Source: Candidatus Bipolaricaulota bacterium (lineage in GTDB: Bacteria; Bipolaricaulota; Bipolaricaulia; Bipolaricaulales; Bipolaricaulaceae). Taken from it: DNA of 5,730 bases. Position 1 is the first letter of the stretch. Every line of letters starts with the position of its first letter. The stretch is from the NCBI GenBank assembly GCA_021159405.1, contig JAGGRX010000113.1, positions 1 through 5,730 on the forward strand, in the 5' to 3' direction. The translations under genes and the position numbers were made by a program. The notes beneath the pieces were generated by a model that saw only the letters and a program-made list of their open reading frames with translations, was not told the DNA's origin and did not search any database. Positions 5,693-5,730 of this stretch are shown piece after piece.

Positions 5693-5730
5693 GGAAGAAA
5701 ACCCTGAGGATCCAAGGTAAAGGCAAAGAG

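Larger units (their letters stand above)
5622..5730. other. Non-coding leader / window edge
   Basis: These 109 bp hold no convincing gene. Apart from the hairpin and the Shine-Dalgarno site I find no promoter with both boxes, no riboswitch core and no tRNA. The nearest TATAAT-like element on the minus strand (TAGTAA) matches only 3 of 6 bases. The upstream gene lies outside the window. Confidence 0.6.

Noticed and set aside
5040..5720. A 226-codon plus-strand frame running into the right-edge leader
   Set aside because: Mostly antisense to the ATPase gene, no recognisable domain and no good ribosome binding site.
5701..5730. Plus-strand ACCCTGAGGATCC region looking faintly like part of a TPP riboswitch
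   Set aside because: Wrong strand for the importer genes, and the order and partner segments of the conserved core are missing.

Overview
The window is one co-directional block of six genes, all on the minus strand and packed with very little intergenic DNA. It looks like a bacterial chromosome of moderately high GC (about 60% by eye). Shine-Dalgarno sites are clear, and three of the six starts are GTG (thiY-like, sucD, ychF). The genes are housekeeping, transport and membrane-lipid-related types. I see no phage, IS, integron, CRISPR or RNA gene. The hpnA-type gene points to a lineage that makes hopanoids or is related to one that does. I cannot name the phylum from sequence alone.

Read in the direction of transcription (right to left), the layout is as follows. 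(1) 5622-5730 is a non-coding leader containing an imperfect hairpin. (2) 5621-4049 and on to 3108 is a complete ABC importer in the order ATPase, permease, substrate-binding protein, with overlaps of 17 bp and 4 bp. The binding protein has the NMT1/THI5-like fold signature and most resembles ThiY, so the likely cargo is a thiamin pyrimidine precursor (HMP or a formylaminopyrimidine). Riboflavin or another small ligand remains possible. (3) After 41 bp comes an NAD(P)-dependent SDR epimerase/reductase strongly resembling HpnA, the hopanoid-associated sugar epimerase (3066-2080). (4) After a 95-bp gap with a plausible sigma70-type promoter come sucD (succinate-CoA ligase alpha, 1984-1115) and ychF (1118-30), which overlap by 4 bp (GTGA).

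Functionally there are two probable transcription units. One is the importer, perhaps reading through into hpnA. The other is sucD-ychF. Unusual points are the absence of a recognisable TPP riboswitch in the 109 nt before the thiamin-type importer, an hpnA homologue with no hopanoid genes beside it, sucD without sucC next to it, and a leader whose hairpin arm could alternatively pair with the ribosome binding site of the first importer gene. I see no clearly new biological system. The leader element is the most open question.
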